Source of the DNA: Rhynochetos jubatus
Taxonomy: Eukaryota > Chordata > Aves > Eurypygiformes > Rhynochetidae
Assembly: GCA_027574665.1 (NCBI GenBank)
Contig: CM050648.1
Coordinates: forward strand, 41,821,700 to 41,885,699
Length of the DNA: 64,000 bases
Direction of reading: 5' to 3'
Under the pieces are notes generated by a model. The model had not been told where the DNA came from. It did no database searches and worked only from the letters and a program-made list of their open reading frames with translations. Of the stretch, positions 23,604 through 36,645 are shown piece after piece. How positions within the stretch are numbered: the first letter of the stretch is position 1; every line of letters begins with the position of its first letter. The position numbers were made by a program, and so were the translations under genes.

Positions 23604-26600
23604 GTTCCTTCAGGTTTTCAGTCCATGTTAATTTAATATTTTACTTATTTATTTCAACATCTGCAGAACTATTATCCAGCTGAACAGCACTGCGATCACA
23701 GCCACTCAACTGTTTATCTTCTGAAGTCAAACACAGCTTTCATTTTTACTCTGCCTGAGATGAAGCATGATAATCCACGTTAAAGATGGATTTGTGACAT
23801 TAGCAGTCAGATTTCATAACTGTTTACAATTCCAGCTGGGCAATTAAACCGTGTTAATTTTTGGAACCCCACTTCACTCAATAATGTAACAGGCACTTTC
23901 CTGATTAATAAGAAATTAGACTATCCATAAATTCTCTGCTGGATGCTAAAAGCTTTATTGTGATTAGTCTTTCACTGTGTGACAATTAAGGCATGCATCT
24001 AGCTTCCTGGTTTCCAAATCTTCCAGGCACTGTTATGCTCCTCTGTCGTCATTACATCCACCGAAAATGCACAATACCTTTGCATAGACATCTGCTTAGA
24101 GTCTGACTCAAAAAAACAGGCTACCTCAAAAGTGGAGGTACTCAAACTCTGTTTCTGAAATGTGAAAGATCTAAAAACCAATTTAACCACAATGAAGGGG
24201 AGAATTTATTTTGCTGAGTAAAAGCCATCCATAAGTACAAGACCAAGATATGAGACAGGATGCTCTACGCCAATGTCTAGGCTGCAGCAGTGATTACTGC
24301 ACCCTCTCACTCATAATAAATGGTCTTGGGTTTAACTGGGTTTGGTCATCATGACTTACATGATCTTACTCCTTACATGACTTACTCCTATATGCAGTCA
24401 GTGCTGAACACTTATGGAAAGAAGTCATTGGGAAGTGGTGATATCCCACCATTTTGCATGCCCAGCCATGGTTGAGCTGAGTCTTGCCTCGAGTTTAGTG
24501 GATAAGCTGAAATGTAGAGCTGATTTTTCATAAAGGGGTTAGTCAACCCACATGCTAGGAAGGTGCAAATTGCTTCAGTTCTTATTCTGAAAAACAGTCT
24601 TTGTTCTTTAGCTCAGAGTCCTTTCCTTAGGGCAATGAAATCTAAACAGGTATTTCCCTTTTCTTACATCTCAAGAAGGGTGAGAGGAAAGATATATGGA
24701 AAAATCATAGGTATTTCAAAACTGTTAGGAAACCAACATTCAGAAGCAAACCATAGAAGTTCCCCAAGTTAAAATGCCCTTTTTTGTTGCTGAATAACCT
24801 CTTTAAAAAATGTTGACCGTATCATTTCTTAAGCTCCCAAAAGAAGTGAATTGAAATATTGCCCCAAGAAAGAGGACAGCATAATATTCAGTTCTCATAG
24901 CTACTAGTTTTTAGGTTCGTTATGGCTTAATTAAGATTCTTCTAAATCAGTCAGCAAAAATTTTGCTATGGGGGCATGCATCCTGGTAACAAGCAAAGAT
25001 TCAAGTACTCCAAATATAACAAGCTTGAGATGAAATCCAAATTTTGAAACAAGAATTCTATGAGTCCTTTTTCACACCTCAGATACTTTGTTAATGAAAA
25101 AAGGTAAAGTGCTGCCTTTTTATTAGAAATGTTAGTGCTTTTATTAAACTTGAAAATTCAAAAAATCCTGGAATAAGTTTAAAACAAAAATACCCAGCAT
25201 CCACATAATCATTTGACCCACAAGGTGGGTCAGGTTTTGAATCAGGTCATATATCAGTAATGATCCATCTGTTGTATCTTCAGATCCCATCAAGTAGGCC
25301 AGTATGTTTTGTACCTATGCCAGTTTACAGCTCCTGTGGATGGTCCTGTCCCTGCTCGGGCTGGTCATTCCCACTGTGGTATAAGAACCATTTAGGCAAG
25401 AGACATAATCATATTAACATGATTTAGGTAAATCCCAGAAGAAGGAAAATGTGAGATAATATTTTAATCCCTTATTAAAATATTAGGTATAATTTGACAA
25501 AAATTACATTTGAATACCTTAAATCCTAGGTTTTTCACTGCTTTCATATGGGAAAAAAATACCATTGATTGACTGTTTTCCCAAGTGTCTGCGTTACAGG
25601 TATACAAGTTCTTCACGCACCACTGTTGCTGCCAAATTGAAACAGGAAGTATTATATAAATATATATATATATACACACTAAATTATATATATATAAAAT
25701 TACAATAAAGACTGAGGCAAGTACACTCACAGTAATTTTAATATAACATTCGTGAGTAAACCGATAGTGAAGAAACAATGACACCTACTTAAGTACAAAA
25801 TTGCAAGCTTGGTTCTTATCCAGGATTGTCCTTTTTCAAGGGAAAAATGGCCATTGAGTACGGCCCAGCACAAGGTCTCATAAAGAGCATGGACTTTAAG
25901 TTCCCTGTGATCACTTAGCTGGGTGGAAGGCTGGTCTTTAAAAATGTTTGTCTATTTGTTTCACGACTGCAAAGGAAAACTTTTTTTTTTTCATAATAGT
26001 AGGGTCAAAGGATTTGCTTTCTCCCCAGCTAGGAACAAAAACAATAATGGAAGCTCTCCAAAATAATGTTCAAAAGAGGAAAAGAGATCCAACAGACCAT
26101 TAACTTCCCAGCAGGGAAATCGTTACTACAGTCAAAAGACCAAAATCCCTTTTCTTATGTGATTCATTAACAGACTTTCAGACCTCTTTGTCCTCAGAAG
26201 AAGTATGTATATATTTCTACACTGGTATGACTTCTGGGGTGTTGAGGCTAACAGTGCAAAGCCTGTTGTCCAATTATTTGTCTCAAATATGGCACTTTTG
26301 TAAATGTCAATGCTAGATGGGTATTAAAGTCATCCATCTGTGCACGGCCTCTGAGCTTTGCTAAACAATAAAAGAAAATGACATCACTGTACTCTGGGAA
26401 AAAAAAGTAATTTTTTAAATCTTTGATATTTCCTTATTACCCAGCACATTAAGCAAATATCTAATGCAGATTCTACATATTAATGAGGCTTCTAATACTA
26501 AGTTAATGGCAGATTTGAAAAATCTATCTCCTTTCTACCACAAAAGAAGTTCTCTTGGAAATTATACTGCAGTTCCCACTGGGGAGCATTATTTTCGTTT

Positions 26601-28379
26601 TTTGGATGTACTTTATTTTCAGATAAAATTATGTTTTCAAGATTAAACTTAGACTATAAGCAATGCATAACACTATCTGAATTTGTTTATTGTGCACTAA
26701 TAAGCCTATCATGGTCACTTAATAAAGGTATCCTTTTATCATCACGAATGTTATAATAGCCTTGAATGTTCTAAAACAGGTTTACAAGCAAGAGCATTCA
26801 TGGAATTCATTTTTGAGACAACAAATACTTGCCCAATATTTGCAGTATGATCAGGCTTACCACTAGGATGAGCCTTACTAGAACTTTATTATAAGTTACA
26901 CTGGTATGAAAGAAAAAAACAAATGTTTAAAATCTTCTACAAGTACAATCCAGGTATAAATTTTAAATACGAATACATATCATGCACAGGAAAAAAGACA
27001 GTTTCATTAATATAGTCAAAGACATCACGATGTGACTAAAATCACGCAGAAATACTGATTGCATTCACACAAATTGATATAGACATTTGTTACATTTGTG
27101 GTATGCCTAAAGATAGCAGCTTGATTACCTCAAAGAAGAAAGCAATAAAAACGTATCCTCTAGAGCTGACTCATTCTTTAAACCATTAATGGTATAATTG
27201 CTTACCTGACATTGTATAAGCTGACAAAGAAGACATTTAAATGTGTGGATATTTAAAAAAAAAAAAAAAAAAAAAGATGTTTAAAGTAGCAAAGAAGTGA
27301 ATTTTGAGTGAGTGTACAGTACAAGTAAATCTTTCTTCCTGCTACCCACTACAGCATACAATGACAGCACATCAGCACATTCTATAGTGCTCAGGTAGGT
27401 CCTCTGCCTTTGCTTCCTACAAATAGATACATTCATAGAACCCATGTCCAACATACCGTTTATGATACTCAAATTTAAAAAAAAAAAATAAATAGATTAA
27501 GTGAATAAACTGAAATCATAGACAAATATCTTTACCAGTTCAAAACTTATAATTCTACATTAAGAATATAACCAGACTCTATTTTAAAAGTCTTAATTTA
27601 TCTTTAATAATTTGCAGAACAAGAACTTTGTCAGTCACACAAACTGTTTAAGAATGGTACCACATACAGTACTACATTAAAATTAACTACGTAGCAGAGT
27701 CATACTTGAGTGACCATGATAAGCTCATTTTGGTTTTGTGATAGTGCACAAACTGAACTTCTTTGTTTTCAACCATCTCTGCAAATATTTTTTAAACCTT
27801 TCAGGTTTGTAATACAGAAATAAACCTGCAATGCTTTAAAGAAACTTCCTTTCACTGAGAATTTTGAAATTTCTGAGCCACAGCGAAATGCAAGGGCTTA
27901 AACCTTCTCACAGGAGAGTTCTAGAGGCAAAGATTAACTTCTGATCAATTGAGATATTTTATTTCAATTTTCTTTTTGACTCCTTAACTTAGTATATAAT
28001 ATATTTAAATTGACTCAAGCGATCATTTCAAGGTCAAAACTTGAAAAGCTTTTTTCTAAAAATCACTACTTTAGAGACATAAACATTCCCAGAGATTTCC
28101 CCCAATCTTTTCTTGCCAACAAATCTTCGATGAAAACAAAATTTCATTTAAAAGGAAAGTTTCCAAGAGCTCCGTTCAATGTTAGAAAACAGGCTTGTGA
28201 GATGGTTTTAATTTCTAACTGTAACCTACCACATATAAACCCTTTTGGTCCGCAGCTTTACTCACTATTTTTTAAAACATTCTGCTACAGGTCTTTTTTA
28301 TGAGCTACAAAATTCAGCAGCTACCTAAGTAACTAGTCTCATAATAAAAGAATGCCTAACAGCATGCAGATATCCACCA
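23604..28379. other. Intergenic, no gene recognised
   Basis: AT-rich sequence with alternating TA repeats at about 25,651-25,697, A tracts at 27,255-27,275 (21 A) and 27,477-27,488, and no domain-bearing frame. Small frames near TA repeats are compositional artefacts. Confidence 0.65.
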
Positions 28380-28850
28380 TTATCTGCCCTTCACCCAGAA
28401 GTTCAATTTACTATGGGTTGCAGAGCCATATTCAGTACCCTCTACAGTTACATACGCTTGAATATTGCCAGCCTTATTCTCGGTTATGGTTATTCTTACT
28501 CCTTGCCTTTCCCTCGGTGTAAGGCATACTCTTCTCAAAGCCAATCCCATCAGCCAGCCTTGTCCTAAATCTGTTTTGACCCTGGGCTTGCAGGTTTTTA
28601 GCTTGTTCCCTGCTTCTCTCATCCTGCGTGAGATATATTTCCCATTTGAGATTGAAGTCATGAAAAGAGCAACAGTTGTGCCATTTATTCTCTGAGTCCA
28701 GAATTTCAACGCTTGTGTTTCAAAACAGCCATATATTGCCATCGTGTTGTTCCCAAACACAGGATGAGTGTATAAAGTATCTGGCATCAGCTGCTGGCTG
28801 CATCGAGCACTTGCAGACTGGGGAGTCACAGGCAAATAAGGTGGTTTCAT
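28380..28850 (-). other. Unidentified 156-codon open frame
   Basis: A minus-strand frame starts at an ATG ending at 28,850 and stops with TAA at 28,380-28,382. An in-frame TAG lies about 27 bases upstream of the ATG. The translation is of mixed composition with no low-complexity runs. It has two possible N-glycosylation sequons (NNT and NGT), cysteines spaced along the chain, a basic middle (KYISRRMREAGNKLKTCKPRVK) and a beta-strand-like stretch before the end (VRITITENKAGNIQAYVTVEG). There is no evident signal peptide or membrane segment. The local composition is less AT-rich than its flanks. I recognise no family. It could be an exon of an unknown gene, a decayed retroelement or viral relic, or chance. 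No splice signals or promoter were identified around it. Confidence 0.3.
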
Positions 28851-29533
28851 GTTTCCTGTGACAGTCTCCTGCCTCTCTGCCTATCTCTTTTCCCTTACCA
28901 CATGATGCCTGTTATGAGTACATAGATATCCAGAAGCAAAATGGACAATTACTTGACATCTAATTTTTATTTCTTTAAATAAAAAAATATTTAAATGGTC
29001 TCAATTTTTAGAAATCTGCAGTGAAAATGAGGTGAGTTTTTGTAAGACATTTTCCTAAAACTACTAATCAAACATTAAGCAAGAATTTGGGAAATCATGA
29101 AAGCAGAAGACGACGCTTTCTAAAAACAAATAAAATTAAAACTCACGTCAGCAGCAGCCTGCCACAGCCCCCGCAACGCCACACGCGGCACGCTCCCACT
29201 TGGCAAACAGGCCGCAGGGTCTGCTACTGAAGCTGGCATTTACAAGAAGAAACAAGGCTAGAATTTATCAAGCTCCATGCTGATTATTCTCCCTTCTCTG
29301 TTGCGCATCTCCGGCTCTTCTTCAGCACAGAGTGGCAAGACTCTTGTGTGACGTGTGACACGCGGAGCTGCAGAATGATCTGCGTGGTCTGCACAGACTT
29401 CAGGGACCTCTTTCCATGCAATTACAAAGCACTGTTAAAACAAACTCTAGTAAATAAGCCTCCAGAAATGTCTCATAATTAGTCTCAAACTATAGGTAGC
29501 ACTATGTGGGAAGAGATTTCCTCGAACATGGGA

Positions 29534-29577
29534 GCTCCCGTTGGCATGCCTCAGGGCTCCCGTTGGCATGCCTCAGG
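29534..29577. repeat. 22-bp tandem duplication
   Basis: Two exact, adjacent copies of a 22-bp unit beginning GCTCCCGTTGGCATGCC occupy 29,534-29,555 and 29,556-29,577. Each contains the palindrome GGCATGCC. The identity of the copies points to a recent slippage or duplication. Confidence 0.95.
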
Positions 29578-32500
29578 GGTCTATGCGCTCACATTATGTG
29601 GCGATTACGGCCGTGTGGCTGCAGGTCTCCCCTGCCATCAACCTAGGTCTGTGTCACACCTGATGTCAATAAACAGATGCAAAAGAGATTTAGAAAGTGG
29701 GGGATTTCATTGCAGGGGCAGCAATAATAGTTTAGAAGGTTTAATGACTTATCATATTAAGCCTGAATTCCCTGTCCCGTTAACGTATCATGAACAGAAT
29801 ACATCAAAATAAATTCCAAAGTAGTCTTGAGTTTTCCCATGTCTGTGCTAACAGGACATTGCACAGGGAGATGGCAAACTAAGACACATTCTGTACGACA
29901 ACCTTCTTAATCGTCTCTGGGCTGAGGAAGAGAAGAAAACTTGGCCTCTTGGAAGAAAAAGTGCTAGAGACAAAAAACATGCAGCGGCATGAATCCAGCT
30001 GATCACCAGATGGAATGAAAGATACTTTGGACTAGAACGAAAGCTGTGGAAAAAAACAGTATGAATGCTATAGGAAAGTGATATCTAAATCAATACCTAA
30101 AGCAAATTGAATCTGGAGGGAAGAAGAGGAGGTCTCTGGTATGGGTGGTGGACCCAGGCTATGGCAGAGCAGAGCTGCTTTTCCTGAAGGAAATGATTTC
30201 CACACTTATTTCCTCAATTTCCTCAATTATTTCCACACTTGGCTGTATCAGCCATCTCTCTATACATTCTCCACAGAAAATATTATAAGCAGAGGTGACA
30301 GACACCGCCAGCACAGCCTTCCTCCTGTCAGAGTGCTACCCTGCTGCAGAAGACTGAAGCAGACACACTGCAACATGTTTAGCTTAGGACACAGCAGCTT
30401 AATTTTGTCAAGTTCAGGGGACCTGACTCTGTGGCACTTTTACATTGTGAAATTATAAATGGAAGTGCAATGGATTGCGAAGTACAGGCATTACACAAGC
30501 AAATGTACGTGAATATTATGTGCATTCATATTGCCCAAAAATCGAAGAGTAACCAAACACCCGTTAAATAGCAATTATCACTGCATATAGAGACTCTGCC
30601 TTCGGTTGTTTAGAGAAGCTTACAAGAGGAGATTAAAACCTACCAACTCATAATTATCATAACAATAAACAATAATTTTTAACAATTCTCAAGGCAAACT
30701 GAAGAGTGCGTGGGCCTTCCCTAACAGAGGCACTTAGAGGCTAGTCACAATGAAAATGCAAATTGGTGGGCCCATTTCATATTTGCACTCAGACTAAGTG
30801 TAAAGGAGCAAGTAAATTTACATGTACAAGGTATAAAATGTGGATGAAATGAAAAGCAAGGGATTTAAAGAGAAGCACAGAATGTACACCAGAGAAAGAT
30901 GAAGAAGAATCTTTGGGGCATTATGTTTTATTCTCCTATTTTAATCATAATCATGCAATAAAGGACAGCTTGAAAAATTCAGAGTAAAATCAACCTTAAT
31001 GCAATGGCAAATGTGAGGGAAATTTTATGGTTTATCAAAAAGAGCTTCAAGGTGAAAAAAGGGCAAATTAACAGTCTCCTGTCAGCTTTGAAACACCCTC
31101 TCTCAATTCTAATATCAATATCCATTATTAAAATCACTGCTTCTCAAATCCAGGGATTGATACAGTTGTGATACCCTTGTACTTGTTTGGTCAGCCAACT
31201 CTTTCTGCCTTAATCCATTTTTATGGGCCGAAAAAAAGATTGAAAAGGGCCAGAAAGTTGTTTTCAGGGTGGTTTTACGCAGCGTCAAAACTAGCATGGA
31301 TGGTGAGGGAAGCTACATGGCAACATATGGTCACAGCATGCCTGTGGGATTGAGGTTGTGGCTGATACTTCCTTCCCCTGAACAGATGAGAGATAAAGTG
31401 GCTAGAGAAGATTTTTTACCCAAAGTTGACCAAGTAGAGACTGTACATGTGGGTCCATCAGCTTCTCTCCTGCCAACATGAAGGTTTCCAAAATCATGAC
31501 TTGAGCTCTGAATTAGGATGTTGTAAAAACACTGCTCCACAAGCAGCATACTGATGTAACTAAAGATCTTTGTTTCCTCTGGCTGATTGCTTTGTCCCCT
31601 GAACACCACCACAAAAATCCTCCCTCTACCCACAGATGCTTCGGTACTTCACCTCCGCAGCAGTGTTCATGCTGGCTGGCCAGGGTGACTGCCAGCTGGC
31701 TGATAATAACCAGAGCTTTTAACAGCTGCCCCTACACTTTTTTTTTTTTACTTTTTTTTTTTAGTCTCACCCTCTGTTTGTTCAGCATTCACCAACCTGC
31801 ACAGAAAGAGGGAAGGATTACACACTGTACATGTGATTTGCAGACTTCCACAATGATCACTTGTGCTTCTTTTATGTAGGAAACGAAGCTAAGACTGGCA
31901 GAAGTTCTTTTTATTCTCCTCTCACTGAAGATATTCTGATGTTTACTTCTCAGGTTCTTCTCTTTGTCACTAAGGCAGCTAGAACAATACATTCCTTTGT
32001 TACAGGTATGTTGAAGTGTCACTTTACATGTCTGCCACAAGACAGAACTTTAGCAAACCGCTGCGAAATTGGTGTCACCATTGCACAAATTGGCCACGCT
32101 GCTGTGTTGCAGCCCTACGGCTCACCTGCTAAAGAGTACTTTCATAGGGAGCAATATTGTAGTGATGTCAGGGACTGTGAAGTGCATAAAACATAAGTGC
32201 ATGATGCATGGAATGAGCTAGGGGGAAAGTGAATGTGTGTTTATTTGTAAAAGTATGTATTTTATGCAAATAAATGCAAATTATGCAGCAGGGGCAGAAT
32301 ATGACAGAAATGGAGAAGGAGAGATGGAGTGGAAAGATTGCAATTGAAAAAAAACTGAGAATCGTGCAAGAGAGCATAGAGCTGGCAACCTTCACCATGG
32401 AGCAAACAGTGGGAGGAACCTTTAGCGCTTCCACGTACTTATGTCATCACTCATGTGACAGGTAATATTGGGAATGTGTGAAAGAGAACAGTACAAAAAC

Positions 32501-35234
32501 TTGAGATGGTCAACTGAAAGATAGTCAGTGGTACCTGAAAATACAACCCTGTACTTATCTTTTCCTCTTAGTAGGTCACATCTGTCTTCATACTGCTACA
32601 CAGCGAATGTATGCTCGGGGGAAATGTATACTGGGATGATTCCAATAGTTTTTATTTGCATCTTCCAAAACAATTTTATACCCTCCCTGCCATTCCTTGT
32701 TCTCCAACTGACTAGTAATAAAAGTTCTAGGAGATAACCATCAGGAAAAAACAATTCGTTGGAATTCTCAAAAGCAAAAAGTGCCCAGCAGAGTTGGGGT
32801 GATCTGTACTACCCGAAAGCAGCGCTAAGTCATTTTAAAAGGGACAAACTGTGCTTCAAATCTGTCTTTATGGCTGCAACCTCTTTAGTCTGTAGGTTAA
32901 TAGACCTATAGAAGATCAGCTGTAGAACAAAAAAGTTGCAATAAATGGGTAGAAACAGATGGATACAGCCACATACAGGCTGTGCGGCTGGATTCACACT
33001 GTATTTCACACCAACCCTTTTATTTCCTTGGCTCGTAAATATGGGAATTAGCAGTCTGGCTGGTAAAAGTTAGCCAGTCCTTGTGTTCCCTTGTGTGCCT
33101 TTTTTTTTTTTAGCATTTTGTTAAGCACTGAGACAAAGAAATCTGAACAAAGGTGAATGTTTTCAAGTGCACCTGGACAGAAGCAGCGCTGCTGTGATCT
33201 TGTCTTGTTGCTGTGTGTGGTAAACAGGCAGCATTCTCTTTGTGCAAATCACTTCTCAGTTCTCTTCTTTCATTTCACATATTTGGATTATGTTTTTTCA
33301 AAGTGATTTCTAGCAGTTTATGCAGATCTTGAAAAGCTGAGTGATAAGAGCCTCTCATCTTCGTACATCTTCAAACAATACTATAACCAAAGGTGCCACT
33401 TCATTCAAGATATGCTTCATAAGAAGGATTTAAACATTGTTAGAAACACAGATCACAGAACAGAGCAGCTCTAGAGAATTCCTTCAGCACTGAATCCATC
33501 CTACAAGTAGTTAAGATTTGTCTGGGTTTTTTCTCCATTCCATTAAAAAACGTTCTGGTTTGTGCTAGATATTTATTACTAAAAAGATCCAGAGGCAATT
33601 CTACATGAATGAGGAGATAAGATTAAGTACTTACACATTTGTTTCCCATTTCCACAAGGAAATTAACCGCTCTCACAGTGCAAAAGTCTGGCCAGCCACC
33701 AGGGTGCTTAAAATGATGGGGAGAAGACAAGGGACTGTGCAAATCTCATCAAAGAGAGGAGGGAGCAGCCGCTCAGCACGGGAGCACATGGCCTACCAGC
33801 TAGGGCTTGTGTGGGAGGTTAAAACTTCATTGCTTTTCCAGTCCATCTTTGACCTAGAAGAGAGCACAGCACCATCTTATTTTGATTTTTTAAAGCAAAA
33901 TAAGAAAAATCGTGACTTTGCCTCATGCATGCCAAGAGAGATTTAGCGATGCTATGAAAAGCAAGTCTTGCACCTGTGTGGCATCGGCACTGCAGTCTAC
34001 AGCAACCATCTTCTAAAGGGGCACCTGCAGAAGAAGCTGCATTGCCTGTGTGGATGAGAGATAAATCGTGCAGTGATGTCCAACTTGGGGGGCAACCTGT
34101 AGGCTGGACTAGACCAGGAACCCTGGTCACTACAGCCACTGATTTTAATCAGCCTTGCAAAGGCTTCCACACAATGAGGACATTCAGGCGAGGAAATGCC
34201 CACATTCACGCTTGAAGTTACCTCCATCTGGCTTTTGTCCGACTGCTGAGCATGTGAACAAAGCAGCTCACTCACAAGGGAACACGGGGTAGGCACATGC
34301 CCATGGCAACGAACTGAAGCGGGATGTGATGTGCTGAGGACAAGCAGAGAGCAAAGGAGAGCTCACCATCATGGTGACAAAATGCTGGATCTGTGGATCA
34401 CCCCAACATTCCTCTTCTTAGCAGTGCAGCACTGCTAGCTGCCCAGCCTCCTCAGTAATGCAACCTGAGCAACGGATTGAGTGGAAGGAGGCAGATCCCT
34501 GGGTTGAGGCACAGCAGCTGCTCCCAGTAAGGCAGTTGGGCTTGGGAAGGCACACCCAGCAGTGGAAAGTACCTCCAAAGTCTGTTTTCCTCTCTTATGT
34601 GAATGATCAAAGGAACTTGCAAGGGTTTGCAACAAAGTGTGGTGCTTGTGTATTTGTTTCATGATACATTAAAACAGCGTGCATACGGTAGGTTCATTCT
34701 TCAGCAGAAAAAAGTGTGAACTAATGCATTTGGGCAAAGGGAGAAAAAGGCATTTATATTGAGCTTTGCTAGCTCTTAAAGTGCTGAGATATTGTAAAAC
34801 CTGAATGCATCTTGGGAAAAGATGGTAAGATATCTCTTGGCCAATGAATAATTAATAACATACTTTACTGAAGTTTTAATACAGATCAAAACAAAAATTA
34901 ATTATGCAGAAATGGAACAATTTATTTAAATATGAAATACAAACTGTATGTGAACTTTCCAAAGAGATATTAGAAAAAGAAATTGATGAACCCAACATGA
35001 AAATGGCAAAAGTCACATTGGATTTCAAGAAAATACCAGGTCACAGTGGGCTTGGATGTTGAGTTTTACAGGCCATTCACTCTGAAGATTTTCCCACACT
35101 GCAGTAAAGTGTACAATCAAGTGTCAGATAATGCCATATAACCACAAATCCTCAGGGAACAACCAATTATGACTGCCAGTGTCCCCATCCCCAAACACAG
35201 TAGACCTTTCAATTACATAGATTTGTATTAAACA

Positions 35235-35375
35235 TGCAATTGTCTTCCCACCACAGTCTAAGGAGCACTTGCCCATAGTCTGTAGGGAGCTGGCTGACCT
35301 TCTTTTATTCCAGCTTCCAAATTGTATTAATGGATTAAAAAACATAGACAAGAGACATTCCTAATAATATTTGTC
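35235..35375 (+). repeat. Old dispersed repeat, copy 1
   Basis: Aligns by eye with 38,600-38,755 in the same orientation. Shared blocks include GTCTGTAGGGAGCTGGCTG here and GTCTGCAGGGAGTTGGCTG in the other copy, followed at similar distance by CCAGCT, an AAAT(T/C)G(T/C)ATTAA block and an A-rich end. Many substitutions and small indels separate the two, so they are old. The family is not identified. An ancient DNA transposon is one possibility because the left part of copy 2 resembles hAT-type sequence. Confidence 0.5.
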
Positions 35376-36479
35376 AATAAACAACAGCAGTCATGTCACC
35401 TAGATGTTATGCAACTGAAAGTGCAAGCCATGATATAATTTCCATATTAAGAGGAGGCCAATACACTTTAGTGCCCCAGAACAAAGAGGAAAGCACTGTT
35501 AGCTATCCTTGGTTTTCCACACTTTCTCTCCAGCCAACCTTTTGTTCACACCCTAGTCAAATTGCCTGATTTCCTCTTTGTCCACACTAGCACAGCCAAA
35601 CCTCCTCCATAGCAGCTCAAACATCTGAACCCTTCCATAAGCGCCAGCATGGACCCAGGCTCTCTACTCTCACAGATCAACTGCTTTTTTCTATGGACAA
35701 TTTAGGCCCAGACACAGATTTGTTGTGCATGCCATTTTTCCCTATTTATTCCAGCTTCCTCAAGGAAGTAGGCGCTGTACTTCTCCTTTGCAAAGCCAGC
35801 GCCTGTCTTTCATGAAACCCCTGGGGTAAGGTTTGCCATCAACATCTTTTCATTCCTAATGTTTTCAGGTTAAATTGAACACATTTAGGTTAACTACAGC
35901 CCAAATCCTTTTTCCCTACAATGACCCACAGGACATGGCTTTGACTGGAGGATCACCCTGCCTAAACAGAGTGCTACTTTAGGCTTCATAATGGTCCACC
36001 ACCATTAATTGCTCTATTCCCTCCTCTCCCGGGTGTGCAGGTCAAGAGACCAACAAAGTTTTGGGGCTCAGTCAAAACTCCTCCAAAGCCACATTTGTAC
36101 ATTCCCATGCAAAATGTTCCGCTGTCATCCCATGTATCTTTAGCTACCAAAGCTGGAGTGTCTGGAAATTATGCTAAATGAAAACTTCTTCAGGGTCCTG
36201 AGTCACAGAACACCTATGGGAATTATTGCTAGTCTCTGACTGTGCCCAGTCCACAAAGGATAGTACTTATCCTAGCTGCAACTTCTAAGCAGCAACTGCA
36301 GCTCAAGCAATTGTTCACATGCTTTTAGCTCTACGGATCTTTTGTTCAAACTCCTGCATGATCTCCCAGTGCAAGATTGATCAGCAGAAGCACACAGACC
36401 ACCAAGGGAGAACAGATCAGGGAAATAATATGCACCTTAAAGGAGAAGAATGTTTCATCACAAGAGTGAGTACAACCAG

Positions 36480-36645
36480 AGTAGGTGGTCCAGAAAGCTT
36501 GTTGCATCTCCACCCTGGAGAGTTTCAAAACATGACTGCACAAGGTGCTGGGGGACCTGATTCACCTTTGAGCAGGAATCTGAACAAGATGACCTCCAGA
36601 GATCCCTTCCAGCCTACATTTTGCTTTGAATCTTTATTCTCATGT
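36480..36645 (+). mobile_element. Diverged CR1 LINE 3' end (plus strand)
   Basis: Reads as a degraded CR1 terminus. The order of blocks TTGCATCTCCACCCTGGAGA, a heart with GACTGCACAAGGTGCTGGG, then GATGACCTCCAGAGATCCC and TTCCAGCCTACATTTTG follows the family, but substitutions are more numerous than in the other copies and the octamer tail has decayed to TTTGAATCTTTATTCT. This is an older insertion. Confidence 0.8.

Larger units (their letters stand above)
28851..36479. other. Intergenic, no gene recognised
   Basis: Mostly AT-rich with a few GC-richer patches (29,140-29,230; 33,690-34,600). Two T tracts separated by AC lie at about 31,738-31,762. A faint resemblance to CR1 ORF2 occurs near 34,710-34,740 but is too weak to call. 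Listed separately are a 22-bp tandem duplication at 29,534 and one member of a dispersed repeat pair at 35,235. Confidence 0.6.

Noticed and set aside
25651..25697. TA-rich repeat as a replication origin or promoter
   Set aside because: It is simple alternating TA sequence in an AT-rich region with no associated motif or gene.
34710..34740. Resemblance to a CR1 coding block (GTGTGAACTAATGCATTTGGG)
   Set aside because: One short block with no convincing continuation on either side; too weak to call a mobile element.
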